Assembly (NCBI GenBank): GCA_030424865.1
Contig: JAUHVR010000024.1
Location: forward strand, 1-57,289
Direction of reading: 5' to 3'
DNA: 57,289 nt
Source of the DNA: Alphaproteobacteria bacterium
GTDB lineage: Bacteria > Pseudomonadota > Alphaproteobacteria > Rhodobacterales > Rhodobacteraceae
The notes below the pieces were generated by a model, which was given only the letters and a program-made list of their open reading frames with translations, did not search any database and had not been told where the DNA came from. Below are positions 49,565-57,289 of the stretch, piece after piece. A program made the position numbers and the translations under genes. Numbering within the stretch: position 1 is the first letter of the stretch; each line of letters opens with the position of its first letter.

Positions 49565-51172
49565 TTACGAGATCCAGTCGTCCGACGTCAGCGTGATGCC
49601 CGCGCCAGAGTTGTTTTCGATCGTCATGCTGTCGCCTGTTGTCGCAACCAGCGTGAAGGATGCTCCATCCGCAACAAATTGGACAAAGCCGGGGTTTTCG
49701 AGGGTCGCAATGGTCGCCGCGTCCAGACCGCTGATGTCGATCAGGTCGATGCCGTCTTCGAAATCGGTGATGGTGTCGTCCCCGCCTCCGGTCCGAAAGA
49801 CAAAGAGGTCAAAGTCGTCGCCCCCGGTCAGCACGTCGTCATCGGCGCCCCCGTTCAGGTAATCTTCGCCCGAGCCGCCATCCAGGGTGTCGTTGCCCTG
49901 GTCCCCGAACAGGGCATCTTCGGTTGCATTGCCGTTCAGGACGTCATCGCCGGTGCCGCCATGCAGGGTGTCTGCCCCCGACCCGCCGTTCAGCGTGTCG
50001 TTGTCTGCGCCGCCTTCCAGAGAATCTTCGCCGTCTTCGCCGTTCAGTGTGTCCTGGCCGCCCTCGCCGAACAGATCGTCCCCTTCGCTGCCGCCAAACA
50101 GGGCGTCATTATCCGCCCCGCCAAACAGGGTGTCGTCCCCGGATCCGCCATCCAGCACATCATTCCCAGCGTCGCCGATCAGGATGTCTTCGAGGCCAAG
50201 GCCAAAGATCGTGTCGTTTCCGGCTTGCCCCGCGATCACGTCGTCAGAATTTGTACCGAGCACCAGATCGTCATCCCATGTCGCCGTGTTGCTGGGCAAC
50301 ACGATGTTGGTGCCGACGGCAAGATCCTCGATCTGGGTGTTCAACAGCCGGACCGCGGTGCCGCCCCCCGAGGTGATGATCAGCATGGTGCCGACCTCTG
50401 CCAGCGCAAGCGGACCGGTCAGGTTTGCTACATTCAAACGGTCTTCGGCCGGGTTGAAATCGGTGATGACGTTGACGTCCCCGGTTTCATGAACAACGAA
50501 GATGTCCGATCCGGCACCGCCGGTCATCCGGTCATTGCCGGATCCGGCGACCAGCTTGTCGTTGCCGAGCCCGCCGATCATTCGATCGTTTCCGGCCATC
50601 CCGAACAGGACATCGTTGCCGCTGCCTCCGTTCAGGATGTCGTTGTCCGCGCCACCGTCCAGCGTGTCGCTGCCGCTTCCGCCTATCAGAGTGTCCTTGC
50701 CGTCTTCTCCGAACAGGCGGTCGTCGTCGCCATCCCCGAACAGGCGATCCCGGCCCGCGCCGCCGAACATGACGTCCCGGCCCGTTCCTCCGCGCAGAAC
50801 GTCGTTGCCTGTGCCCGCACGCATGAGATCCCGGCCGGAATCCCCGAAAAGCGTGTCGTTGCCCTGATCCCCCAGCAAAAGGTCGTTGTCATCGCCACCG
50901 CGCAGCAGATCGGCGTTCAGTCCTCCGCTCAGGGTGTCATTGCCGTTGCCGCCCAGCAAAGTGTCGCGGCCTTGCCCCCCCGACAGATCGTCATCACCAA
51001 GCCCGCCATCAAGATGGTCGTTTCCCGCATCGCCGGTCACCGTGTCGTCGCCGTCGAGGGCGCAATATCGGTCGTGGCCGCTGAGCAAAGAGACGGAGTC
51101 CCCGCCAATCGTGCCTTGCAGTCGGTCGTTTCCAGCTGTGGGTCCCAATCCCGTGGGAAATGCAATCGGCAT
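49565..51172 (-). CDS. RTX repeat protein 2 with two repeat blocks
   Basis: A 535-residue RTX protein with two repeat blocks. Block 1 is about 40-222, followed by a non-repeat module at 223-294 (DIFVVHETGDVNVITDFNP, then IITSGGGTAVRLLNTQ). Block 2 is about 302-455, followed by C-terminal domain 456-535 (DLFVFRTGGGDDTITDF, then the end LTSDDWIS). The internal module looks like the usual RTX C-terminal domain, as if two RTX proteins were fused. One cysteine (Cys37) is unusual for the class. ATG 51172 has AAGGGG upstream; a GTG directly before it is possible. Likely exported by the type I system. It and RTX1 are separated by 163 bases. Confidence 0.88.
   Translation of the reverse strand: MPIAFPTGLGPTAGNDRLQGTIGGDSVSLLSGHDRYCALDGDDTVTGDAGNDHLDGGLGDDDLSGGQGRDTLLGGNGNDTLSGGLNADLLRGGDDNDLLLGDQGNDTLFGDSGRDLMRAGTGNDVLRGGTGRDVMFGGAGRDRLFGDGDDDRLFGEDGKDTLIGGSGSDTLDGGADNDILNGGSGNDVLFGMAGNDRMIGGLGNDKLVAGSGNDRMTGGAGSDIFVVHETGDVNVITDFNPAEDRLNVANLTGPLALAEVGTMLIITSGGGTAVRLLNTQIEDLAVGTNIVLPSNTATWDDDLVLGTNSDDVIAGQAGNDTIFGLGLEDILIGDAGNDVLDGGSGDDTLFGGADNDALFGGSEGDDLFGEGGQDTLNGEDGEDSLEGGADNDTLNGGSGADTLHGGTGDDVLNGNATEDALFGDQGNDTLDGGSGEDYLNGGADDDVLTGGDDFDLFVFRTGGGDDTITDFEDGIDLIDISGLDAATIATLENPGFVQFVADGASFTLVATTGDSMTIENNSGAGITLTSDDWIS
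49808..50269 (-). repeat. RTX repeat block 2 of RTX2
   Basis: This encodes residues about 302-455 of RTX2, a run of nonapeptides such as GGSGADTLHG. It is separated from the upstream block by a non-repeat module. Codon pattern and spacing resemble RTX1. Confidence 0.8.
50507..51055 (-). repeat. RTX repeat block 1 of RTX2
   Basis: This encodes residues about 40-222 of RTX2. Several units here have Arg at the position after Gly (GGTGRDVMFGGAGRDRLFG), giving a slightly more basic block than block 2. Confidence 0.8.
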
Positions 51173-51175
51173 CAC

Positions 51176-51513
51176 TCAATCCCCTTGAATCACTCACTAA
51201 AGTTCCGAAGCGAGGGCGTTCGCTGCCTTTCAAACTATCACGGCCATGGGGAATCCGGATAATTCCGGGGCAAAACTGTGGCGAAACTTGGGCAATGTTC
51301 ACGATCCAAAATTTATTGTTTCCGCTGTTCCGACAATTGGGCGGAAGGCACATCTTATGGTTGCGAACGGCCGGTGCCGAATCATCCCCTTTTGATCGGT
51401 CGCATTCCGGTCTCCCGAGGTCCTGACCACCATTTACGACCTCTTTACTTGCCGTGATCGGGATTGCGGCGCAGTCTGCGATCAGCCGCAGAAAGACAGG
51501 AGATCGTGCGCCA
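51176..51513. other. Divergent intergenic region between RTX2 and the FMN protein
   Basis: No gene is seen in these 338 bases. The region is AT-richer than the flanking genes and must hold the RTX promoter (leftward) and that of the FMN protein (rightward). ACAGGAGA at about 51496-51503 is the ribosome-binding site of the latter. I found no clear operator or terminator. Confidence 0.5.
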
Positions 51514-53010
51514 ATGGCCTTTACAATGTATGCGCTACAGGTTCTGGCCTACGTCTTTGTCGGTGTCGTGGGATTGGTCGTTCTTGCCGCGGCGGTGCTT
51601 TATGTCATTGACCGCTCTCAGACCAAGGACGCGATCCTGCGGAACTATCCGGTGATCGGAAGGTTCCGGCATCTGTTCTCGACCCTGGGCGAGTTCTTTC
51701 GCCAGTACTTCTTTGCGATGGACCGCGAGGAACTGCCGTTCAACCGGGCACAACGGGTCTGGGTCGAACGCGCGTCACATGGCAAGGGCAACACGCTGGC
51801 TTTTGGCTCGACCCGCAACCTGGGGGTGCCGGGTACGCCGATTTTCATGAACGCGGCCTTTCCGCCGCTCGACGACCAGTTCAGCACAACCGAACCGCTT
51901 GAGATCGGGCCAACCGCGCGGCAGCCCTATCTTGCGCCGTCAATCTTCAACATCTCGGGCATGAGCTATGGCGCGATCTCGAAACCCGCGGTGCAGGCGC
52001 TGAGCCGGGGGGCCAAGGCTGCTGGTGTCTGGATGAACACCGGCGAAGGTGGCGTGTCGCCCTATCACCTGGAGGGCGGCTGCGACATCGTCTTTCAGAT
52101 CGGCACCGCCAAGTATGGCGTCCGGGATTCCGAGGGGAACCTGAGCGACGACAAACTGCGCGAGGTGGCCGCGCACGACCAGGTTCGCATGTTCGAGATC
52201 AAGCTGAGCCAGGGCGCCAAACCCGGCAAGGGGGGCATTCTGCCGGGGGCCAAGATCACGCCCGAAATTGCGGCGATCCGGGGGATCCAGCCGGGGCAGG
52301 ACAGCATCTCGCCCAACCGGCATCGCGAGGTCGACAGCTTCAGCGATCTGCTCGACCTGATCGCGCATATCCGCGACGTCACGGGCAAGCCGGTCGGGTT
52401 CAAGGCCTGCATCGGGTCCGCTGACCCTTTCGTCGAGTTGTTTGACCTGATCAAGACGCGTGGCCCGGACAGTGCGCCGGATTTCATCACGGTGGATGGT
52501 GGCGAGGGCGGCACCGGGGCCGCGCCGATGCCCTTGATGGATCTGGTGGGATTGCCCCTGCGCGAGGCATTGGTGCGCATGGTCGACCTGCGGGATCGAT
52601 ACGGCCTGCATGACCGGATCCGCATCATCGCCAGCGGCAAACTGGTGAACCCCGGTGACGTGGCCTGGGCGCTGTGCGCGGGCGCGGATTTCATCACTTC
52701 GGCTCGTGGCTTCATGTTCTCGCTGGGCTGCATCCAGGCGTTGAAGTGCGACCGCAACACCTGCCCGTCCGGCGTGACGACGCATAATCCCCGCTTTCAA
52801 AAGGGGTTGGTCGTGCACGAAAAGGACAAGCGCGTCGCGGCCTATGCCAAGGGCATCATCAAAGAGGTCGAGACAATCGCCCATTCCGTCGGCGTTTCCG
52901 AACCGCGCAAGATGGGGCGGCGGCACGTGCGGATTGTTCAGGACGACGCCCGCTCGATCCAGATGAACGAGCTTTACCCCTCTTACCCGACCAATGGCGC
53001 CAAGGCGTAG
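51514..53010 (+). CDS. FMN-binding glutamate synthase family protein
   Basis: A 498-residue protein related to the FMN domain of glutamate synthase, but without the glutaminase part. A membrane helix is at about 8-33 (QVLAYVFVGVVGLVVLAAAVLYVI). The synthase-like domain has SGMSYGAISKPAVQALSRGA, VDGGEGGTGAAPMPLMD and CDRNTCPSGVTTHNP, the cysteine-rich Fe-S stretch. ATG 51514 with ACAGGAGA upstream is preferred to an earlier in-frame start. The reaction is unproven; it could be an FMN-dependent oxidoreductase at the membrane. Its end overlaps a convergent gene by 28 bases. Confidence 0.88.
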   Translation: MAFTMYALQVLAYVFVGVVGLVVLAAAVLYVIDRSQTKDAILRNYPVIGRFRHLFSTLGEFFRQYFFAMDREELPFNRAQRVWVERASHGKGNTLAFGSTRNLGVPGTPIFMNAAFPPLDDQFSTTEPLEIGPTARQPYLAPSIFNISGMSYGAISKPAVQALSRGAKAAGVWMNTGEGGVSPYHLEGGCDIVFQIGTAKYGVRDSEGNLSDDKLREVAAHDQVRMFEIKLSQGAKPGKGGILPGAKITPEIAAIRGIQPGQDSISPNRHREVDSFSDLLDLIAHIRDVTGKPVGFKACIGSADPFVELFDLIKTRGPDSAPDFITVDGGEGGTGAAPMPLMDLVGLPLREALVRMVDLRDRYGLHDRIRIIASGKLVNPGDVAWALCAGADFITSARGFMFSLGCIQALKCDRNTCPSGVTTHNPRFQKGLVVHEKDKRVAAYAKGIIKEVETIAHSVGVSEPRKMGRRHVRIVQDDARSIQMNELYPSYPTNGAKA

Positions 53011-53369
53011 CCCGGAAAGACCAGCGCCAGGACAAAGCCGATCGCGACGCTGCCGAACACGTAGGCGGGCGCACGCAGGGTTGGATGGCCGCTCCAGGCC
53101 ATCAGCACCAGCGCCGCGCCGCCGTTCGAGATGATGCCCATCAGCAAAAGGCCGGTGTTGATCTGGCCTGACAGAGCATCGACCAGGGCAACGGCATAGC
53201 CCACCAGCAAGGCGGCGGTGGCGACGGCGTACAGCCGATAGGTCATCGGGCTGTCGCCCCATTGACCGGACAGGGCGTTCAGTTTCTTTATGGGGTGGGT
53301 TCCATAGACCCAGATGACGCCCAGCGTCAGCAGGATCTTGAAGGCAAGCAGAAGGGCAAGGTATGACAT
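52983..53369 (-). CDS. Small four-helix membrane protein
   Basis: A 128-residue integral membrane protein with about four hydrophobic segments (near 3-20, 45-65, 72-92 and 103-125). No known family is recognised; the layout suggests a DoxX-like or DUF-type small membrane protein. Its 3' end overlaps the FMN gene 3' end by 28 bases. It is divergent from the HxlR regulator, with 55 bases between start codons, so it is the likely regulatory target. Confidence 0.7.
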   Translation of the reverse strand: MSYLALLLAFKILLTLGVIWVYGTHPIKKLNALSGQWGDSPMTYRLYAVATAALLVGYAVALVDALSGQINTGLLLMGIISNGGAALVLMAWSGHPTLRAPAYVFGSVAIGFVLALVFPGYALAPLVG

Positions 53370-53424
53370 GGCGAATCTAGGTTTGATTATTGAACTTAGC
53401 TATCGGTAGAATATCTGGGTCCGT

Positions 53425-53895
53425 ATGTCAAACTCAGCATCATCCCCGGAACAACCCAAGATCGCGCCCGAGGCCTGCGGGCTGGCGGTTGCCGCCGAAT
53501 TCCTCAGCGACCGCTGGGTTCTGTTGATCCTGCGCGAACTTTTTTACGGCGTCGGCCGGTTCGAGGATATTCGCACCGAGTTGCAGATCCCCAAGTCGGT
53601 GCTGTCCACGCGCCTGGCCGATCTGGTCGACAAGGGGCTGGTCGAGAAACAGCCCTACAAACCCGAAGGTGGCCGGACCCGCTATTCCTATCACCTGACA
53701 AAGATGGGTGGCGGGCTTGCGGTGACCTTTCTTGCGCTGCTCGAGTGGGGGAACAAACATCTGGATGTGCCGGGACCCGAGGTCGAGGCGGTCGAAAAGG
53801 GCTCGCGCCGGTCCCTGCGGGTGATGGTGGTCGATGGCGAAACCCATGCGCCCGTGCCGCTGCGCGACATTCGGCTGGCGTGGAAACAGAACTGA
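53425..53895 (+). CDS. HxlR-family transcriptional regulator
   Basis: A 156-residue HxlR-type winged-helix repressor. The domain is at about 15-105 with AAEFLSDRWVLLILRELFYG, RFEDIRTELQIPKSVLSTRL and GRTRYSYHLTKMG. A C-terminal extension of about 50 residues is longer than usual. The start ATG 53425 lies only six or so bases after the probable transcription start from TTGATT (53383-53388) and TAGAAT (53407-53412), so the mRNA may be nearly leaderless. Divergent position suggests control of the membrane protein gene. Confidence 0.87.
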   Translation: MSNSASSPEQPKIAPEACGLAVAAEFLSDRWVLLILRELFYGVGRFEDIRTELQIPKSVLSTRLADLVDKGLVEKQPYKPEGGRTRYSYHLTKMGGGLAVTFLALLEWGNKHLDVPGPEVEAVEKGSRRSLRVMVVDGETHAPVPLRDIRLAWKQN

Positions 53896-53990
53896 TTGTT
53901 TCAAACCGCCCGCGTCAATGTGAGACGCTGTTTGTTTGAGCCAGCGCCGTTTGCGACTACGTTCTGCGCAACGCAAGAACGGAGGACTGC

Positions 53991-54899
53991 ATGGCATACC
54001 GCTGGACGAATGACCTGACCCATGACGACGTGACGCCCAAAGCGGCGTTTCTGAACCGCCGCCAGATCATCGCGGGCCTTGCCGCGGGCTCGGTCGCCGG
54101 TTCGCTGGCCCCGCAGTTTGCCTCGGCCCAAGAGGCGCTCGAGCCGAACTCGTTCGAGGACATCACGAACTACTGCAACTTCTACGAATTCGGCACCCGC
54201 AAGGATGATCCGGCCAGGAACGCGCATATGCTGACGACCTCGCCCTGGTCGATCCAGATCGACGGGATGGTCGACACTCCCGGTGAGTACACATTCGAAG
54301 ACATCATGGCCAAGATGACCATCGAAGAGCGGATCTATCGCTTTCGCTGCGTCGAGGCCTGGTCGATGGTTGTGCCCTGGAACGGGTTCGAACTGGCCGA
54401 TCTGCTGAACCTGGCCGGTGTTCAGAGTGGCGCAAAGTATGTCGCCTTTGAAACCGCACTGCGCAAGGACGAGATGCCGGGCACCCGTTTCCCGGTTCTT
54501 GATTGGCCCTATGTCGAGGGTCTGCGCCTGGACGAGGCCATGCATCCGCTGACGCTGATGGCCACCGGCATCTATGGGCAGGACATGCCCAAGCAGAACG
54601 GCGCGCCGATCCGGTTGGTGGTGCCGTGGAAATACGGCTTCAAGTCGATCAAGTCGATTGTCCGCATCACGCTGACGGATGACGAGCCGCCGACCAGCTG
54701 GAACAAGGCCAATGGCCGCGAATACGGCTTCTACAGCAACGTGAACCCCAACGTGGATCACCCCCGCTGGAGCCAGGCCACGGAACGCAAGATTGGCGGG
54801 GGCCTCTTTGCCAAGCGGATTCCGACGCTGATGTTCAACGGCTACGAAGAAGAGGTCGCCAGCCTTTACGAGGGTATGGACCTTGCCGAGTTCTACTGA
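53991..54899 (+). CDS. msrP: Methionine sulfoxide reductase catalytic subunit MsrP
   Basis: A 302-residue molybdoenzyme that repairs oxidised methionines in periplasmic proteins. A Tat signal is seen as [16 protein letters not shown] (twin Arg at 23-24) with cleavage near ASA. The molybdenum-binding Cys is 120 in [17 protein letters not shown]. Other motifs are [18 protein letters not shown] and the C-terminal family ending [20 protein letters not shown]. Start ATG 53991. It overlaps the CxxC protein by 17 bases and is two genes before msrQ. Confidence 0.95.
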   Translation: MAYRWTNDLTHDDVTPKAAFLNRRQIIAGLAAGSVAGSLAPQFASAQEALEPNSFEDITNYCNFYEFGTRKDDPARNAHMLTTSPWSIQIDGMVDTPGEYTFEDIMAKMTIEERIYRFRCVEAWSMVVPWNGFELADLLNLAGVQSGAKYVAFETALRKDEMPGTRFPVLDWPYVEGLRLDEAMHPLTLMATGIYGQDMPKQNGAPIRLVVPWKYGFKSIKSIVRITLTDDEPPTSWNKANGREYGFYSNVNPNVDHPRWSQATERKIGGGLFAKRIPTLMFNGYEEEVASLYEGMDLAEFY

Positions 54900-55116
54900 G
54901 GGCATCCAACTCGACACGGTTCTGACATGCCCCGAGTGCGGGCATGTCGCAGCCGAGGTCATGCCGACGGATGCCTGCCAGTATTTCTATGACTGCAAAG
55001 CCTGCGGCGTGGTCCTGAAGCCGCGCCCGGGCGATTGCTGTGTCTATTGTTCCTACGCAACCGTGCCTTGCCCGCCGATCCAGCAAGGCGATGCCTGCTG
55101 CGGAACCAGACATTGA
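54883..55116 (+). CDS. Cysteine-rich small protein of the GDCCVYCSY type
   Basis: A 77-residue protein rich in cysteine: an N-terminal CPECGH, a central DCKACG, and [18 protein letters not shown] near the end. The GDCC-x-CSY-x-CPP pattern is a known small conserved family; metal binding is likely but function is unknown. The start is TTG 54883, inside the last codons of msrP, with GAGGG about eight bases upstream; no earlier in-frame ATG fits. It lies between msrP and msrQ, an unusual position. A role in metal or copper handling is a guess. Confidence 0.72.
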   Translation: MPSSTEGIQLDTVLTCPECGHVAAEVMPTDACQYFYDCKACGVVLKPRPGDCCVYCSYATVPCPPIQQGDACCGTRH

Positions 55117-55210
55117 AAGATTTCCGACGCGCCCGTGAGATGAGTTGTTTTGGGCACGCCGGGGTGGGCGCTTACATAAGCGCCACGCCAGAAAGAGGAG
55201 ACCACCGCCC

Positions 55211-55831
55211 ATGTCCGTGATCGACACCGTCAACACGCTGACCCGACGCATTCCGACCTGGGTGGTCTATGTCCTGCTGACTGTGCCCGGTGTCTGGGTC
55301 TTTTACCTCGGGTTCACCGGCGGGTTGGGTGTCGAGCCGATCAAGGCGTTGGAGCATGAATTGGGCGAGATTGCCCTGCAGCTTCTGATCGCGGGTCTGG
55401 CGATCACGCCGGCGCGGAGGTTCCTCAAGCTGAACCTGCTCAAGTTCCGTCGGGCGATTGGCCTGATGGCCTTTGTCTATATCGCCCTGCATCTGCTGGT
55501 CTGGTTGGTGCTGGACGTCCAGATCCTCAGCCAGATCTGGGCCGATATCCTCAAGCGCCCCTACATCACCATCGGCATGGTGGCGTTCCTGTTGGCGTTG
55601 CCCCTGGCTTTGACCTCGAACAATCTGTCGGTGCGCCGGTTGGGCAAACGCTGGGGACAGTTGCACAAGCTGACCTATGCTGTCGGTTTGCTGGGCGGGC
55701 TGCACTTCGTGATGCTGGCCAAGGGCTTTCAGCTTGAGCCGCTGATCTACATGGCCCTCGTTCTGGGCCTGTTGGGGCTGCGCGCGGTCCCCAAGGCCTC
55801 GCGCGTGGCCAAGGCGCGGGTTTCAGCTTGA
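55211..55831 (+). CDS. msrQ: Heme-binding membrane subunit MsrQ
   Basis: A 206-residue membrane cytochrome (ferric-reductase-like) that passes electrons to MsrP. About six helices are predicted, with conserved His residues for heme in ALEHELGEIALQLL, YIALHLLVW, RWGQLHKLTYAVGLLGGLH. ATG 55211 with AGAGGAGACC upstream is preferred over an earlier in-frame start. It is normal in length. Its stop is three bases before the TATCGATA pair. With msrP it makes a complete repair system for periplasmic proteins. Confidence 0.92.
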   Translation: MSVIDTVNTLTRRIPTWVVYVLLTVPGVWVFYLGFTGGLGVEPIKALEHELGEIALQLLIAGLAITPARRFLKLNLLKFRRAIGLMAFVYIALHLLVWLVLDVQILSQIWADILKRPYITIGMVAFLLALPLALTSNNLSVRRLGKRWGQLHKLTYAVGLLGGLHFVMLAKGFQLEPLIYMALVLGLLGLRAVPKASRVAKARVSA

Positions 55832-55833
55832 TC

Positions 55834-55863
55834 TATCGATAATCACGTCACATTATCGATAAT
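55834..55863. promoter_or_regulatory. Paired TATCGATA operator before the aldo/keto reductase
   Basis: TATCGATA occurs at 55834-55841 and again at 55854-55861, exactly 20 bp apart, within a perfect inverted repeat ATCGATAAT...ATTATCGAT (arms 55835-55843 and 55852-55860, 8-bp spacer). Two-turn spacing is typical of a dimer pair on one face of DNA. It is between msrQ and the aldo/keto reductase start (55935). The regulator is unknown. Confidence 0.6.
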
Positions 55864-55934
55864 TGGACCGACAGGTGGCAACGCCAGCCTGTCCTGCCGG
55901 GGCAGGAGAATTTTCATTTCAAAGGGCGAGAACG

Positions 55935-56915
55935 ATGAAGTTACGTCGATTGGGCAAATCGGGCTTGCAGGTGTCCGAGATCGGGTTGGGGTGCTGGCAG
56001 TTGGGCGGAGACTTTGGCCCCGTGGACGATGCCACCTGTGCCAGCATTCTGGACGCCACCGAAGCGGCCGGAATCACCTTCCTTGATACAGCAGATGTTT
56101 ATGGCGGCGGTGGCAGTGAACGCCACGTCGGGGCCTTTGCCGCACGTGCCAGGACCAAACCGGTGATCGCCACCAAGGTGGGCCGCTCTGCGGAAACCTA
56201 CCCCGACAACTATGACGAAGGCATCATCCGCCAGCACCTGGAGGCCAGTTGCGCCCGGCTGGGCGTCGACAGTCTGGACCTGATCCAGCTGCATTGTGTC
56301 CCGCCCGAGGTCCTGCAAGAGGGCGCGATCTTCGCTGTGATGGACAAGTTGAAAGACGAAGGCCTTTGCAAACATTGGGGCGCAAGTGTCGAGACCATTG
56401 GCGAAGCGCTGGTGTGTCTGCGGCAAGAGGGGCTGACCTCATTGCAGATCATCTTTAATCTTTACCGTCAGAATGCCGTCTGGGATCTGTTCGACAAAGC
56501 CAAGGCTGCTGATGTCGGGATCATCGTGCGCCTGCCGCTCGCCAGTGGAGTGTTAAGCGGCAAGTTCGCCGCGGATCAGAGCTTTGCCCCCTCGGACCAC
56601 CGGACCTACAACGCCAATGGCGAAATGTTCTCGGTCGGGGAAACCTTTTCGGGAATTGCATTGCCTGACGCTGTGGCGGCGCTGGACCACCTAAGGCCCT
56701 TTGTACCGGCGGGCATGACCATGGCGGACTTCAGTCTGAGGTGGATCCTGGACCACGATGCGGTGTCATCGATCATTGCAGGATGTTCGCGCCCTGAGCA
56801 GGTCGCGCGCAACGCAGGGGTTTCTGCCCTCGCGCCATTGCCGAGTGAAACACACACAGCCTTGAAAGACGTGTATCGGGCCAAGATCGAGCCCCTCGTC
56901 CGCTGCCCGATCTGA
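55935..56915 (+). CDS. Aldo/keto reductase
   Basis: A 326-residue NAD(P)H-dependent aldo/keto reductase. The catalytic Asp and Tyr are in LDTADVYGGGGSERHVG, Lys in IATKVG and His in LIQLHCVPP. The C-terminal cofactor region includes SIIAGCSRPEQV. Start ATG 55935 is preferred over an in-frame start at 55863, which lies in the operator. The C-terminal half is normal. The substrate is unknown. The paired TATCGATA site 75 bases upstream suggests a dedicated regulator. Confidence 0.9.
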   Translation: MKLRRLGKSGLQVSEIGLGCWQLGGDFGPVDDATCASILDATEAAGITFLDTADVYGGGGSERHVGAFAARARTKPVIATKVGRSAETYPDNYDEGIIRQHLEASCARLGVDSLDLIQLHCVPPEVLQEGAIFAVMDKLKDEGLCKHWGASVETIGEALVCLRQEGLTSLQIIFNLYRQNAVWDLFDKAKAADVGIIVRLPLASGVLSGKFAADQSFAPSDHRTYNANGEMFSVGETFSGIALPDAVAALDHLRPFVPAGMTMADFSLRWILDHDAVSSIIAGCSRPEQVARNAGVSALAPLPSETHTALKDVYRAKIEPLVRCPI

Positions 56916-57223
56916 CCGGACATGATGGCAGGCGAGATTCAGGGGTGACTGCCTGAGCCGTGACCGAGGACGGAATTGTACAGGAGTCACCCAGGGTGAC
57001 TCGCGCCAATTCCAAGCGGACGAAACTGGAATTCAGAAAGTTATCCAAGGCATCTTGGGGGGAAGCTTGTGGGAATCTCAAGATCTTGAGTGGCGGACGG
57101 CCAGAAAGGGTCATTTGCAGGGGCACATCCCCCCAATCCCTCTTTTTTCTCCCCTCCAATCTATTGATTTAATTGTCATTTTTAGATTTTCGGTGTTTTT
57201 TTGAGATTTTTGTAAAAAAGCGC
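56916..57223. other. Non-coding region before the putative rRNA promoter
   Basis: No gene is seen. Three GGGTGACT units occur: 56943-56950, 56985-56992 (inverted) and 56994-57001, the last two forming a perfect 17-bp palindrome around one base. From about 57145 the DNA becomes strongly AT-rich, as in an UP element upstream of a strong promoter. Confidence 0.5.
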
Positions 57224-57252
57224 TTGCGGACTCGAGTGGGTATCCGTAGAAC
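57224..57252 (+). promoter_or_regulatory. Candidate rRNA-operon promoter
   Basis: TTGCGG (57224-57229) and TAGAAC (57247-57252) are spaced by 17 bases, with an AT-rich block just upstream. The -10 resembles those of Rhodobacter rrn promoters. The sequence after it looks like a GC-rich leader, and the window ends before any 16S gene. The assignment to rRNA is inference. Confidence 0.5.
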
Positions 57253-57289
57253 CCCCTTCACCGGCGGCGCTGAGGCGCACAACGGAACG

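Noticed and set aside
47512-51140. CRISPR-like array
   Set aside because: The repeats are 27-base coding units for RTX nonapeptides, with no unique spacers and no cas genes.
49679-51262. 527-codon plus-strand frame opposite RTX2, and similar frames opposite RTX1
   Set aside because: The periodic Gly/Asp codons leave the opposite strand open by chance; the product is a low-complexity repeat with no known fold.
57224-57289. 16S rRNA gene
   Set aside because: Only a promoter and leader-like stretch are visible; no conserved 16S sequence is in the window.

Overview
The window is GC-rich, densely packed bacterial chromosome. Gene content and short motifs point to an alphaproteobacterium of the Rhodobacteraceae, probably the marine Roseobacter group. 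Supporting signs are an RpoE-ChrR singlet-oxygen pair with recognisable RpoE promoters, an MsrP-MsrQ pair, a DUF599/GlcDEF locus, dinB with an N-terminal zinc ribbon, and dispersed GC-hairpin repeats with a CCCCGGGAT...GCAAGAAGAA core. This placement is inference from gene families; no rRNA gene lies inside the window.

Layout, left to right. 1-123: edge of an IS5-type element. 148-6804: four overlapping genes of a MoxR/DUF58/BatA-like envelope operon. 6.8-8.0 kb: a small secreted protein and a DUF599 membrane protein. 8.0-11.9 kb: glycolate oxidase glcDEF. 12.0-13.7 kb: two tandem trypsin-like proteases. 13.8-15.9 kb: Hsp20, a region with small ORFs and palindromes, and a LysR regulator. 15.9-19.0 kb: type I secretion adaptor and ABC exporter. 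19.2-20.5 kb: mlaA-mlaC lipid transport. 20.5-22.7 kb: a class A penicillin-binding protein. 22.9-24.6 kb: glnK-amtB. 24.9-27.9 kb: mutL-rmuC. 28.3-34.0 kb: pyruvate dehydrogenase complex aceE-aceF-lpdA. 34.3-35.6 kb: a class I-like aroA. 35.6-41.0 kb: the rpoE-chrR unit and a divergent four-gene operon (flavoprotein, DUF1365, DUF3833, SDR). 41.0-44.4 kb: DUF3775, dinB, NUDIX, pyrF and a small unknown. 44.6-47.2 kb: clpB. 47.3-51.2 kb: two RTX repeat proteins. 51.5-56.9 kb: FMN glutamate-synthase-like protein, a membrane protein divergent from an HxlR regulator, msrP / CxxC protein / msrQ, and an aldo/keto reductase. 56.9-57.3 kb: a non-coding stretch ending in what looks like an rRNA operon promoter and leader.

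How the parts fit together. Several units deal with oxidative or protein-folding stress: RpoE-ChrR with its divergent operon, MsrPQ, ClpB, Hsp20 and DinB. The RTX proteins are natural cargo for the type I exporter about 30 kb away, but no TolC gene is seen and the pairing is inferred. The clearest regulatory signals are two divergent RpoE-type promoters between rpoE and the flavoprotein gene, a paired TATCGATA site before the aldo/keto reductase, a palindrome over the probable glcD promoter, and a near-palindrome before glnK. No CRISPR array, tRNA, prophage or clearly novel defence system was found.
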